A stretch of 64,000 nt of DNA from Dyadobacter sp. CY326 (GCF_021390515.1 NZ_JAJUXI010000005.1:372001-436000); one strand, 5' to 3'. Positions 52,849 to 61,793 are shown, numbered from the stretch's first letter. Numbers and translations: made by a program. Notes: generated by a model from the letters alone, not told the origin.

Positions 52849-53326
52849 CAATCACTTTCGCGAAGCAAACGCTATTCGCCACACCAACATATTGCCCGTA
52901 ATTATCAGTAACTTGATAGCCATTCTTTTTATAAAGCGCGATGGCTTCGGATTGGCGTTTGCCGGTTTCCAGCACACAGCGTTGAAAACCCAGTTCGGTG
53001 GCCCAGCTTTCCAATTCCATTAATAATGTCGTAGCAATTCCCTTGTTTCTGCCCGCCTCGGCAACAAACATTCTTTTCACTTCCATGGCGTCTTCCCCGA
53101 AAGCCTTGATTGCTCCACAACCAATCGGCACATCATTTTCGTACGCCAAAACCACATGCTTGATCTTATCGATCTTGTTATATTGATTGTAAAAAGCATG
53201 CTCATCACCGTCTGTGACAGCCAAATACGCATCCAATAATTTGATAAGAGCCCCAAAGTCAGGATGTTCGGAGTTTGTTCGAAGGAGATGAATCATTGGA
53301 TGAGTTTGCTTGACGTCACAAAACAA
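52841..53326 (-). CDS. GNAT family N-acetyltransferase
   Basis: This 161-residue protein has the GNAT fold: IKHVVLAYENDVPIGCGAIK, VKRMFVAEAGRNKGIATTLL (the acetyl-CoA binding motif with the R/Q-x-x-G-x-G/A pattern as RNKGIA), and the C-terminal LGFQRCVLETGKRQSEAIAL. An ATG at 53296 (MIHLLRTNSEHPD) is an alternative start that avoids the 11-bp overlap with the aldolase gene. The acceptor is unknown. Its 3' end overlaps the decayed nucleotidyltransferase fragment by 8 bp. Confidence 0.88.
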   Translation of the reverse strand: MFCDVKQTHPMIHLLRTNSEHPDFGALIKLLDAYLAVTDGDEHAFYNQYNKIDKIKHVVLAYENDVPIGCGAIKAFGEDAMEVKRMFVAEAGRNKGIATTLLMELESWATELGFQRCVLETGKRQSEAIALYKKNGYQVTDNYGQYVGVANSVCFAKVIVT

Positions 53327-53954
53327 GCCTGCTTTGAAATTGTTGAAAATGTGCTTTCAGGCCTTCCCAGTTTTGTTCCTGAATCAGTTTTTTGTCAAAT
53401 AATTGCCCTCCTACGCCTAGCCCGTTGGCACCAGCTTTCAGAAAATCGGTCATATTCTCCAGTCCTACGCCTCCTGTCGGAAGCAGTTTAAGCTGATTCA
53501 TCGGGGCTTTCAGATCTTTGATATATTCTGGCCCGAGTGATGTTGCAGGATAAATTTTCACCATCGTCGCGCCGAGCGTCCAGGCGTTGTAAATTTCCGT
53601 CGGTGTAAATGCTCCGGGAAAAATGGGCACCTTCTTTTTGACGCAGGATTTAATCACCTTTTTGTTAATGATCGGCGTGACAATGAATTGAGCACCAGCT
53701 TCAAGCGCAACTTCCAGATCATCTTTTGTACACACAGTTCCCGCACCAATGTTAAGGCCTTCACCCTCATTTTCCAGAGCGAGCCGAATCATTTCGGCAG
53801 CGCCGGGCGTGTTCATTGTGATTTCAATGGTCGTTAATCCGGCCTCGCGGTAAATGGGCAGGATCTTTTTCACGTCGTCCGGGGAAATGTTGCGGATAAT
53901 GCCCACCAATGGCGCCTTGTTAAACAATTCCCACGAAAATGCACGCTCACTCAT
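53316..53954 (-). CDS. eda: KHG/KDPG aldolase family protein
   Basis: This 212-residue protein is a class I aldolase of the KHG/KDPG family: PLVGIIRNISPDDVKKILPI, GLTTIEITMNTPGA, NIGAGTVCTKDDLEVALEAG, QFIVTPIINKKVI, the Schiff-base lysine in MVKIYPATSLG, and LLPTGGVGLENMTDFLKAGA. It splits 2-keto-3-deoxy sugar acid phosphates to pyruvate and an aldehyde. The usual Entner-Doudoroff partner (Edd) and sugar kinases are not nearby, so it may serve uronate or other keto-acid breakdown elsewhere. It is upstream of and overlaps the GNAT gene if that gene starts at 53326. Confidence 0.9.
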   Translation of the reverse strand: MSERAFSWELFNKAPLVGIIRNISPDDVKKILPIYREAGLTTIEITMNTPGAAEMIRLALENEGEGLNIGAGTVCTKDDLEVALEAGAQFIVTPIINKKVIKSCVKKKVPIFPGAFTPTEIYNAWTLGATMVKIYPATSLGPEYIKDLKAPMNQLKLLPTGGVGLENMTDFLKAGANGLGVGGQLFDKKLIQEQNWEGLKAHFQQFQSRLVL

Positions 53955-53982
53955 AAGCCGTTTTATTCAATAAATTTACGTT

Positions 53983-54228
53983 TTACTCTTTGTCAACGAG
54001 CACAATGCAGCTGGGACAATCGCCCTTTCCGCTCACATCGCCTGACATTTCCAACTTCAATTTTTTGCCGGTTTCATCAGCCTCTTCCAAAAGTTCAAAA
54101 ACACGGCGCTCTCCAACCATTAGAAGTGCCTGAAACAGAACGCCCGCGTATTTGCTTTCTTCGCTTTCCGGTCCTTTTACTTTTGCCAAATCATTGTAAT
54201 GCCCAAAAAGATCTTTACCCTTTCCCAT
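53983..54228 (-). CDS. 81-residue protein (hypothetical)
   Basis: This small, acidic protein is unrecognised. It begins MGKGKDLFGHYNDLAKVKGP and has a hydrophobic central helix (YAGVLFQALLMVGERRVFEL), then KLKLEMSGDVSGKGDCPSCI. The CPSC pair near the C-terminus could form a disulfide or bind metal. It has no signal peptide or membrane anchor. It lies 28 bp upstream of the aldolase gene on the same strand and could be co-transcribed with it. Confidence 0.5.
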   Translation of the reverse strand: MGKGKDLFGHYNDLAKVKGPESEESKYAGVLFQALLMVGERRVFELLEEADETGKKLKLEMSGDVSGKGDCPSCIVLVDKE

Positions 54229-54290
54229 AGCTTTTGTCGGTTTCGTTAAAAAGTGAGGGCGAGGCCCGACTTACTCAAAGTGTCGCGTGA

Positions 54291-54500
54291 TCATTCTCTT
54301 CCCTCGTAATCTTTAACATCCTGTTCCGAAAGTTCTGAGATTGCAATTACTTCACCCAGGAGCTGATCGTTTCCTCCCCTATTTACCACATTGTTGATGT
54401 AAGATTTGCCAGGAAAGGTGTCGGATTGGATAATGTGGCGCTCGAATGTTAGCATGTTTTCCTGAGAAGTAGAGGCAATTGTGATCATGAAATGTCTCAT
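54291..54500 (-). CDS. 69-residue protein (hypothetical)
   Basis: From the ATG at 54500 this reads MRHFMITIASTSQENMLTFE and ends SEQDVKDYEGRE. A longer frame from 54617 would run across the promoter region and into the divergent glycosylase gene, so the shorter start is preferred. The sequence has a short beta-type start and no clear family. It is divergent from the Fpg/Nei gene across 126 bp. It is possibly a small cytoplasmic protein. It could also be non-coding, but the acidic tail and codon pattern look gene-like. Confidence 0.45.
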   Translation of the reverse strand: MRHFMITIASTSQENMLTFERHIIQSDTFPGKSYINNVVNRGGNDQLLGEVIAISELSEQDVKDYEGRE

Positions 54501-54626
54501 TGTTCGTTTGTTTATTGATGATTTAATGAAAATTGGAACGCAATAAGCGTGCCCGTGTTCGCAGCTGCAACTGGCATTATTGTTGAGGAACCAAACGATC
54601 GAAAGATTTTTATCCAATACGACACC

Positions 54627-55370
54627 ATGCCTGAGGGACCGTCCATTGTAATTTTAAGAGAAGCGATTGACGCGCTGCATTTGGAACATAGGGTTATCCG
54701 ACTTGTGGAAGGCAATTCCAAGATAGACCAGGATCGTTTGACGGACCAGGAAGTGATTGCATTCAAATCGTGGGGTAAGCATTTTCTGGTGTGCTTCGAG
54801 GACTTTACGTTGCGCATTCATTTCATGCTGTTTGGCTCCTACCTGATCAATGCGCGAAAGAAGACTCCACCGCGCCTGACCTTGGTTTTTGACGACGCGG
54901 AAATTAATTTTTATACTTGCTCGGTTGCCATTTTAGATCAGCCTGCGGATGAAATTTATGATTGGAGCGGTGATATTATGTCTGAATCTTGGAGCGCTGA
55001 AAAAGCGATAGCTAAGCTAAAAAGTGCACCAAAAATGCTGGCATGCGACGCGCTGCTGGATCAGAATGTTTTTGCAGGAAGCGGCAACATTATTAAAAAT
55101 GAAGTCCTGTTTCGCATTCAGGTGCACCCGCTTAGCATTGTTGGCAGCTTGCCCGAAATGAAATTGGCGGAAATGGTTGACGAGACGAGCAATTACAGCT
55201 TCGATTTTTTGCATTGGAAAAAAGAGTTTACATTAAAAAAACATTGGCTGGCGCATACAAAAAAGATGTGTCCGCGGTGCTTAATTCCGTTTCATAAAGA
55301 ATATTTGGGCAAAACAAAACGGAGGAGTTATTTCTGCGAAAATTGTCAGAAACTGTATGACGATAATTGA
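54627..55370 (+). CDS. Fpg/Nei family DNA glycosylase
   Basis: From the ATG at 54627 this is 247 residues. This start is decided by the enzyme: the mature protein must begin with Pro (MPEGPSIVILREAI) because P2 is the Schiff-base nucleophile and E3 the acid. An upstream ATG at 54549 would block it. Other features are the helix-two-turn-helix region (LACDALLDQNVFAGSGNIIK, with the family's NIIxNE) and a C-terminal zinc finger (CPRC and CENC). It removes oxidised bases from DNA and cuts the strand by beta/delta elimination. The MPEGP start is closer to Nei/endonuclease VIII than to Fpg. Confidence 0.92.
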   Translation: MPEGPSIVILREAIDALHLEHRVIRLVEGNSKIDQDRLTDQEVIAFKSWGKHFLVCFEDFTLRIHFMLFGSYLINARKKTPPRLTLVFDDAEINFYTCSVAILDQPADEIYDWSGDIMSESWSAEKAIAKLKSAPKMLACDALLDQNVFAGSGNIIKNEVLFRIQVHPLSIVGSLPEMKLAEMVDETSNYSFDFLHWKKEFTLKKHWLAHTKKMCPRCLIPFHKEYLGKTKRRSYFCENCQKLYDDN

Positions 55371-55430
55371 GCCCCAATCGCGTCAAATAAAACACTTAAA
55401 CGAAAACCGGAAATTACCAGGTCAATTAAC

Positions 55431-56033
55431 ATGTCTTTCTCGCAAATCACTTTTAATGAACTCATCGACAGCTACATCGAAGGCAAAGTCGGCATCGCAA
55501 ACGATTTCCTAAGCCCGCCGCTGGCCGCCGGTCTGAAAAGCAATTTGGTGTCGTTATTGGAGAACAAACAACTTTTGTCCGCAGGGACTGGCAACGACAC
55601 GGAAGTCGTGCATAACAAATTATATCGCAGCGACAGCATATACTGGCTCGACCGCAAGCACAATGATCCGTACGAAAATGACTTTTTTGACTTGATGGAT
55701 GCATTCGTTGCTCACCTGAACAGCACTTGTTACACGGGAATCACGGGTTACGAATTTCATTATGCATTGTATCAACCGGGCAGTTTTTACAAGAGGCATT
55801 TCGATCAGTTCCGCAACAATTCGAGCCGACAATATTCAATGATCATGTATCTAAACTCTGAATGGACCGAAGGAAATGGCGGCGAGCTGCGCATTTACAA
55901 TGGTGATTACGAGCAGGATATAACGCCGGTCTACGGCAAAAGCGTCTTTTTCAAAAGCAGCGAACTGGAACATGAAGTGTTACTTACCAACAAACCCAGA
56001 ATGAGTATAACTGGGTGGTTGAAGGTGGGTTAA
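55431..56033 (+). CDS. 2OG-Fe(II) oxygenase (prolyl-4-hydroxylase-like)
   Basis: This 200-residue protein ends with a double-stranded beta-helix. Iron ligands are visible as HFD in GSFYKRHFDQFRNN and a second histidine in SSELEHEVLLT. The 2-oxoglutarate-binding arginine is in KPRMSITGWLKVG. The N-terminal part (1-90) is typical of short SM-20/EGL-9-type bacterial enzymes (SPPLAAGLKSNLVSLLENKQ). It is expected to hydroxylate a protein or small molecule in the cytoplasm with iron and 2-oxoglutarate. Neighbours (glycosylase upstream, WG-repeat gene convergent downstream) do not reveal the target. Confidence 0.87.
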   Translation: MSFSQITFNELIDSYIEGKVGIANDFLSPPLAAGLKSNLVSLLENKQLLSAGTGNDTEVVHNKLYRSDSIYWLDRKHNDPYENDFFDLMDAFVAHLNSTCYTGITGYEFHYALYQPGSFYKRHFDQFRNNSSRQYSMIMYLNSEWTEGNGGELRIYNGDYEQDITPVYGKSVFFKSSELEHEVLLTNKPRMSITGWLKVG

Positions 56034-56151
56034 GAGGTTAGCCCAACGCTTAAATCTTGCATCGAATGATGATTAACAATCAGATCTTAGTTGGACTGAG
56101 AAGCTTTTATCAATCAACCAAAGGCCATTATGTTTTTACTGAGCGATGCAT

Positions 56152-57486
56152 TTATTTTTTGCGATTCGCACGAGCCAGTTGCATGCGCCTGAAAATCAAA
56201 CTATTTGCATAAATAAACAATGCGACGCCGATTAGAATAAAGACGGCATTCAGCTTGTAGGAAAATCCGATAAACTTTTCTTCCCCGCGCCTGGTCAGTT
56301 CGAATCTGACCCACAGACGTTCGGCTACGGTTGTTTCTTTGTCAAATGGGAGCGCTTCGTCATAGATGGGTTCGATGACATAATGGTCGTTAATGTCAAT
56401 GTAACCATATTTATCACCAATGCGGACCATTGAAATGCCGTTGTTATAGTACGAAGCAAAATCGTATTTGAGCTGGGTACGAATCTTTCCTTTTTTGTCA
56501 ATGTGACCAAATTTTCCGTTTATCGCCACTGCTGAACGGTCTTCGCCAGTGAAACCAGTTGCCTCGTCATAAAGAAAAGCAATGCGGGTCTTTCCTGTCT
56601 TGTCAATGCAGCCCCATTTGTTGTTTTTCTTAACCCAAAACAAGCCGGAAGTCGGTTTGCGCGTGTCTGAATATAAAAAATCAGTGATCAGGACACCGGT
56701 GAAAACATTGATGAAGCCAAATTTGTCGCCATATTTAACGCGCTCCATGCCTTGGCCTGAGAATTCATACGTCGGGTCAATATCGTCTAGCGAGACTGGC
56801 ACACGCAGGATCATATCTTTGTCGATAATCCCGTATTTGCCCTGAAATAGAAAGTGATAAATGTATTTAGAGCTTCGGACCTCTTTTTCAATGAACGGGC
56901 TAAAATTCCAATTCAATATAAAATAATCGCGTCCCTTCCACCACAGCACATCCTCCCTAGTATCCTGGTTGCAGAGCTTGTCGACTTTTGCCGTCGAAAT
57001 CAGAAAATCCTTCTTAAAATACTGAATCGGAACTTTGTATATTTCTTTCCCAGTCAAGTCGATATAGGAGAGTCCATATTGCTTTCCGGCGCGATAAATC
57101 ACCCACGTTTTCCCCTCAAAAAACTTGTCAGTTGAAACATAAATCGGTGGAATAACGACCTCTCCCTTTCTGTTGATAAAGCCGTGACGGCCAAGGCTAT
57201 CCTCATCCAGCTCCATAGGCACGAATTCGGCTAATCCGCCTGAGAACTCGCCGATGTCGCGATAAGCCGGCGTGAGTTTGTTGCCATTGTTATCAACCAG
57301 AAATGTCTGATATGAGCGGCAGGGAATTTCGATTTTTTTGACAACGTAAATGCCGTCAAACTCGCGGTGCTGCGAATAATCTTTGAGCCACGGCTTACCT
57401 TGCGCGAAACCCGCTTGCGACCACAAAATATGAATCCAAAACAGCAAAGAAAAAACTAATCCACCGCCAACTGACCTTTGAAACAT
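56152..57486 (-). CDS. WG-repeat protein with C-terminal membrane anchor
   Basis: This 444-residue protein has a signal peptide (GGLVFSLLFWIHILWSQAGF) and a series of WG (beta-propeller/KWG) repeats: RHGFINRKGEVVIPPIY, KYGIIDKDMILRVPVS, KFGFINVFTGVLITDF, KWGCIDKTGKTRIAFLY, KFGHIDKKGKIRTQLKY and KYGYIDINDHYVIEPIY. A membrane helix follows at about 411-430 (LNAVFILIGVALFIYANSL), with a short basic tail. WG repeats usually mediate protein contacts. The anchor would place the repeats in the periplasm. No partner is adjacent. It is convergent with the oxygenase gene. Confidence 0.85.
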   Translation of the reverse strand: MFQRSVGGGLVFSLLFWIHILWSQAGFAQGKPWLKDYSQHREFDGIYVVKKIEIPCRSYQTFLVDNNGNKLTPAYRDIGEFSGGLAEFVPMELDEDSLGRHGFINRKGEVVIPPIYVSTDKFFEGKTWVIYRAGKQYGLSYIDLTGKEIYKVPIQYFKKDFLISTAKVDKLCNQDTREDVLWWKGRDYFILNWNFSPFIEKEVRSSKYIYHFLFQGKYGIIDKDMILRVPVSLDDIDPTYEFSGQGMERVKYGDKFGFINVFTGVLITDFLYSDTRKPTSGLFWVKKNNKWGCIDKTGKTRIAFLYDEATGFTGEDRSAVAINGKFGHIDKKGKIRTQLKYDFASYYNNGISMVRIGDKYGYIDINDHYVIEPIYDEALPFDKETTVAERLWVRFELTRRGEEKFIGFSYKLNAVFILIGVALFIYANSLIFRRMQLARANRKK

Positions 57487-57581
57487 CCCAAAAAGAATTT
57501 ATCCAACATCCATCATCAATAGCGACGAATATACCGATTATGCCTTTTTGCAACTATTATCAGCCGGTTTTTTATCATTAA

Positions 57582-59753
57582 TTAAGGCTGAAACAGGTTT
57601 AGCTGGATCAACGGGGCAGACTCACCGAGCAAAGGAAGCACGTCAATTACTTCATATTGCCGGCGCTTTTCGTTGAATTTTCTGATCACAAATGCATTAC
57701 AGTGAAAGCTCGATTCATATTCTGTGAAAAGCGACTGAGCCAGCGCGATCCATTCACGCGTGAGCCTGCGCCCGATGGACATATGCGGGTTTTGAGATTC
57801 GTCTGCCCATTTTTTTGTGTATTGCTTCTTGATTTTTTTGTCGAAAGCTGACATGACAGCGGCGGTTTTTTCTCTGATCGCTTTGGAAGAATCATCGGTC
57901 GGCTTAATGTAAAAAGCCGAATAATTTCCCTTATCAAAATCACCAAAACCCGAAAATTCAATATCAAACGGATCCAGTTCGGAAACAACTCTTTGATATT
58001 CAGTCAAAATATATGGATAGTCATCATCATCTGCCTCGAAGCCATCCAAAGAAATGTGCGCCTCAGCATTGGCGCTGCCATAACTTTTACCAATCGCTAT
58101 TCTCAACTGCTGTTTCATCTCCGCCACTTCAAGCGAAATGGCAGAGCTGGGCATAATGGCCAGGGAGTATTGGGATAGGGGTCGTTTCAACATAAGCTCA
58201 TGATATTGTTCTTGAATCGCTTCAATTTCGTCTGGTATTAATTTCGAAAATTCCTTCTCCAATGCTCTGTTTGATAATCTGCCGCTATTTTGTTCCAGAA
58301 AACGGATTAATAATGCTACTGTCTTGTCCGGCATCTCAAATTCCTCGTCAAGCCAAGCCTTCATAAGATCATATCGACGTAGATAATTAACTTCGTTTGG
58401 AATAATCTTTTCAATCGTGTGCTGGACACACTCGAACAGGAATTCGGCTTGCCTGGTAGCATCAAAATATCGATAGTAATCGGCGGTTTCGCTGGTAACC
58501 TCCACATTATTGTCCGCACTTGCCTTCCACTCAATGACGTCTAACAAGGGGTGTGAATACTTCTCAAGTACTCTTTTATAATCATCTATTCTTTCTAGGA
58601 TTGCAGCTGATACGGGAAAGACTAATCCCTGAGGAGTAAACTTCGTTTTGGCAAGCAAATGATGAATGAGGTATCTGTGGATCCTTCCGTTTCCATCAAC
58701 AAACGGATGAATAAATACAAATCCGAAAGCAATATTTGCTGCAGCCAGTACAGGATGAAAATTCTGCTGCTCAAGTAACGAGGCGGTCGCTAGCAGTCCA
58801 TCCATCAAAACGGATAGGTCTTCCGGTTTTGCTGATAAATGTTCCGGCAGAGGGGTCCCATTAATCCGATCATGCTCTCCTACAAAACCGCCCTCTGTGC
58901 GAAATCCCATTTTGAGAAACCGAGTGCTTTCGATAACGATTTGTTGCAAACGCAATAACTCATCCCTACTTAATTCGATATTTCCAGCCTGCCCGATTGC
59001 CTTTCCCCAGCGCATCGCCCGATTTGGCGTTGGAGTCTCTCCCTCAATTGAAAATGACGCTTTTGAATCTTTCAAAAGTAAAAAGGCGGAAGCGCGGAGA
59101 AACAGATCTCTGTGAACTTCACTCATCAGTGTCTGAGAAAGTTCTGAAAGACGAGCATTAATCAACTTATCTATCTTTTCCGTCCTAAATATTAAAGGGC
59201 AAAAGTCGATCGTTCCAGGTAAATTATTTCGGATACGATGCCGGGACGAATTAACCGAAGATGGGAGTGCATATTGTATCTCATCATCAATTAAAGGGAC
59301 GTAATTCCCATCTTTCAAATCAGCAACCGGCAACGGCTTCCCGATGAGCCATTCATAGAGAAACCATATTCTTCGGCTGTATTGACCTTTCGGCTCAACA
59401 CTAATGACCTCCATTGTCCCATCTTCGCCAATTTTTTCAAACAGCTTTTTAAAAAACAGCATATTAACGCCTTCGTACTTTAATGCAAAGACAAGATGAC
59501 CATAGAGGTGGTCGGAAGGATTATGTCTAGGTGTCAAAATTAGCCATTCCAAACCGTGAAACTGCTTATGCTTGTCGCTGATGAGGGTAAGTCGCGATGG
59601 CATGGGCAACTTTAATTGTAGTCTTTCTATAATGGATCCATATCCTACCAAGAGACCCTCCTCAGGTGCGTGTCTCCCATGCAAGACTTTGATCCTCTTA
59701 GAAAATCGTAAATTCCCCCCACTCTCCGAAATAAAATCTAATTCATCCGACAT
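57582..59753 (-). CDS. Fic family protein fused to a C-terminal 2H-phosphoesterase (LigT-like) domain
   Basis: The 723-residue protein has three parts. The N-terminal 200 residues (RFSKRIKVLHGRHAPEEGLL, SRRIWFLYEWLIGKPL) are a conserved but unassigned extension. The Fic domain spans about 205-420. Its inhibitory motif SFSIEG (S233, E237, G238) lies N-terminal, as in class II Fic proteins, and the active site HPFVDGNGRIHR has H349. A helical linker (about 430-520) leads to a 2H domain (about 526-723) with both histidine motifs, HIS (H566) and HMS (H657). Fic enzymes add AMP or similar groups, while 2H enzymes break phosphodiester or cyclic bonds. The fusion hints at modification and removal in one chain. 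Confidence 0.9.
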   Translation of the reverse strand: MSDELDFISESGGNLRFSKRIKVLHGRHAPEEGLLVGYGSIIERLQLKLPMPSRLTLISDKHKQFHGLEWLILTPRHNPSDHLYGHLVFALKYEGVNMLFFKKLFEKIGEDGTMEVISVEPKGQYSRRIWFLYEWLIGKPLPVADLKDGNYVPLIDDEIQYALPSSVNSSRHRIRNNLPGTIDFCPLIFRTEKIDKLINARLSELSQTLMSEVHRDLFLRASAFLLLKDSKASFSIEGETPTPNRAMRWGKAIGQAGNIELSRDELLRLQQIVIESTRFLKMGFRTEGGFVGEHDRINGTPLPEHLSAKPEDLSVLMDGLLATASLLEQQNFHPVLAAANIAFGFVFIHPFVDGNGRIHRYLIHHLLAKTKFTPQGLVFPVSAAILERIDDYKRVLEKYSHPLLDVIEWKASADNNVEVTSETADYYRYFDATRQAEFLFECVQHTIEKIIPNEVNYLRRYDLMKAWLDEEFEMPDKTVALLIRFLEQNSGRLSNRALEKEFSKLIPDEIEAIQEQYHELMLKRPLSQYSLAIMPSSAISLEVAEMKQQLRIAIGKSYGSANAEAHISLDGFEADDDDYPYILTEYQRVVSELDPFDIEFSGFGDFDKGNYSAFYIKPTDDSSKAIREKTAAVMSAFDKKIKKQYTKKWADESQNPHMSIGRRLTREWIALAQSLFTEYESSFHCNAFVIRKFNEKRRQYEVIDVLPLLGESAPLIQLNLFQP

Positions 59754-59863
59754 TAGCTACGTTTTCTGTCGAAGATAGTGAATGATAGCGAAAGGACATG
59801 AAAAATAGCTATTAAAAGATCAAAAAGATGAATAATAACTAGCAACTGAGACGCCATTTGTTG

Positions 59864-60478
59864 CTAAAACAGCCTCATCTGCTGCCCGACCATGTATTTG
59901 TGGCCGAGCAAGGGGATTGAGTCTATGATTTGATATTGCTTTTTAACATTATCGAACTTACGGATTGTAAATGATGTGCAACGAAATTCCTCGGTAAAAT
60001 CTTCGTCAAACAATGCATAAGCTTTTTGAATTTCCGTTTCCACCAAATCACGCGCTATGGTCATGTGCGGACGTTTTCGACCGACGACATCCCAATGATC
60101 AATGTATTTACGTTTAAGAAATTTATTAAAATTCGCTCCAATCGTTTTGCAGTATTCAACAATGTCATACACTGAGTTCGGATGAGGTTCGATGAAGAAT
60201 GTACATTCCGGTCGGTCCGAGAAATCATCGAAACCCGAAAGGTTCACATCGAATTGTGCGAGTCCTGCCAGGACCCTTTGAAATTCCTTCAAAATTGGCG
60301 GATAATCCTCCTCATGAGCCACAAAAAGGATGAGCGAAATATGCCCTAACGAATTGACGCTTCCAAAATCTCTGCCTAGATGCTTTTGCAAGCGCTTTTT
60401 CATGTTGCGCACGAGTCCGGTGACACGATCGTCAGGGCTTATCGCAAGGATGTAGACGGATAGTTCTTTATTTTCCAT
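59864..60478 (-). CDS. Stand-alone 2H-phosphoesterase, paralogue of the Fic C-terminal domain
   Basis: This 204-residue protein has H46-x-S48 (GHISLILF) and H138-x-T140 (RPHMTIARD), the two motifs of the 2H (LigT / 2'-5' RNA ligase-like) superfamily. It aligns over its whole length with residues 526-723 of the adjacent Fic protein. Shared patterns are EDYPPILKEFQRV versus DDYPYILTEYQRV, LSGFDDF versus FSGFGDF, and a common end, IIDSIPLLG versus VIDVLPLLG. It lies 110 bp upstream of the Fic gene on the same strand. It likely hydrolyses a cyclic nucleotide or RNA-type phosphoester. The substrate is unknown, but the pairing suggests a shared pathway. Confidence 0.82.
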   Translation of the reverse strand: MENKELSVYILAISPDDRVTGLVRNMKKRLQKHLGRDFGSVNSLGHISLILFVAHEEDYPPILKEFQRVLAGLAQFDVNLSGFDDFSDRPECTFFIEPHPNSVYDIVEYCKTIGANFNKFLKRKYIDHWDVVGRKRPHMTIARDLVETEIQKAYALFDEDFTEEFRCTSFTIRKFDNVKKQYQIIDSIPLLGHKYMVGQQMRLF

Positions 60479-60595
60479 CGACTAACGGAGTAGAAGTAAT
60501 TTCATAGCTGTCAGGCTCTACTGAAAAGTTATGCTATAAATATCGTCAACAATATACTAATTTCAAGCACAACCTACTTCACAGCATAGCCCTTT

Positions 60596-61126
60596 TCAAC
60601 TCATTGATCTGCTATAATGTAGCTGCACCAGCCCCGTATCATAGCTTTTGGCACTAACCAACTCCAAATCACCGCCAGGCCGCCCATCTTTGAAAAGCCG
60701 AATGCCGTCGCCGACAAAAATGGGAATAATTGAAATAACAAAGTCGTCAATCAAGCCTCTTGAGAGCAGTTGATGGACCACCTCTGCCCCGCCATCGCAA
60801 AAAATCGTTTTGCCCGCTCGCGCCTTCAATATCTGTACCAGCTCCCCAATATCGCCTGTATAAAATTGAATGTTTCCAATGCGTTCCTGCGGAGTCCGGG
60901 TAATAATATATGTTTCCTTATCGGCATGGGAGAATTCAGGGACATGCTGCATCACCCAGTCATATGTGCGACGGCCAACAATCACAGTATCAACCTGTCC
61001 AATGAAATCCGCATATCCATAATCCTCACCCTCTTTCTCAACTTTTCCCAAGAATCCCAGGTCATCGCCGGGAGCTGCAATGTAACCATCAACGCTTGTC
61101 GCGATGTAGAGTGTCAGTTTTCGCAT
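60596..61126 (-). CDS. Dihydrofolate reductase family protein (RibD C-terminal type)
   Basis: This 176-residue protein begins MRKLTLYIATSVDGYIAAPG and continues DTVIVGRRTYDWVMQ, KTIFCDGGAEVVHQLLSRGL and IDDFVISIIPIFVGDGIRLF, the usual pattern of the RibD-C/YwjB-like dihydrofolate-reductase family. These proteins bind NADPH and share the DHFR fold. Many are of unknown substrate. The D-G-Y active-site region is present, and the GG loop binds the cofactor. The gene stands alone on the minus strand between the Fic-2H pair and a lipoprotein gene, with over 100 bp to each side. No specific link to the Fic pair is seen. Confidence 0.85.
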   Translation of the reverse strand: MRKLTLYIATSVDGYIAAPGDDLGFLGKVEKEGEDYGYADFIGQVDTVIVGRRTYDWVMQHVPEFSHADKETYIITRTPQERIGNIQFYTGDIGELVQILKARAGKTIFCDGGAEVVHQLLSRGLIDDFVISIIPIFVGDGIRLFKDGRPGGDLELVSAKSYDTGLVQLHYSRSMS

Positions 61127-61331
61127 TTGATAATTGTGTTAGATAACTTCTAGTCATTTTGGACAAGAATAACTTAACATGAAAGCGTTTTTGTTCCTAT
61201 GAATGCAAAATTCGAGTTCAACAGTTACACAATGTATACGTTGTTAGATATTGATCAATAGCCAACAATTTCAACCTAAACAAATTATACATTAACTTGA
61301 AAGCCAAATCCAACTCTATATGCTAATGTCA

Positions 61332-61793
61332 ATGAAATCTACTCTGCTTTTCGTCGCTATGATCTCTGTTTTTGTTGCTTGCAGTGACAAAAAAGAGAAT
61401 GTTGAAAAACCAAGTGCCTCGTCAATCGTTGGCACCTGGGCGCTTTCGTCCAGTAAAGTCATCAGGAAGAAGGACACGTTAATCACTTTTCCAGTCAAAA
61501 ATCAAGAGATGATCAAGATGTTTACGGAAACACATTTCACTTTCATGAAGCATGACACAAAGCAGGGAAAAGGCGATTCGACAGTTTTCGACGCTGGCGC
61601 TGGCACTTACGAATTAAAAGGAGATGACTATTCCGAACACCTTCAATATTGCAATTACCGGGATTGGGAAAACCGTGACTTCCATTTCAAACTTCGTATA
61701 AACGGAGACACGCTAATTCAAACCGGCATTGAGAAGATTGACAGCTTAGGAATTGATCAGGAGATCTTGGAAGTTTATGTCAGGAAGAAATGA
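61332..61793 (+). CDS. Lipoprotein, lipocalin-like (hypothetical)
   Basis: From the ATG at 61332 (MKSTLLFVAMISVFVAC) this is 153 residues. Nearby in-frame ATGs at 61320 and 61326 are alternatives. The lipobox is FVAC, followed by Ser-Asp. The mature part has SSIVGTWALSSSKVIRKKDT and AGTYELKGDDYSEHLQYCNY, the pattern of a lipocalin-like small beta-barrel protein. Two further cysteines are not obviously paired. It converges with the transposase gene. It is presumably in the outer membrane or periplasm. The function is unknown. Confidence 0.65.
   Translation: MKSTLLFVAMISVFVACSDKKENVEKPSASSIVGTWALSSSKVIRKKDTLITFPVKNQEMIKMFTETHFTFMKHDTKQGKGDSTVFDAGAGTYELKGDDYSEHLQYCNYRDWENRDFHFKLRINGDTLIQTGIEKIDSLGIDQEILEVYVRKK

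Noticed and set aside
54549..54626. Upstream start for the Fpg/Nei gene
   Set aside because: The enzyme needs proline as the first mature residue, which is only met by the ATG at 54627.
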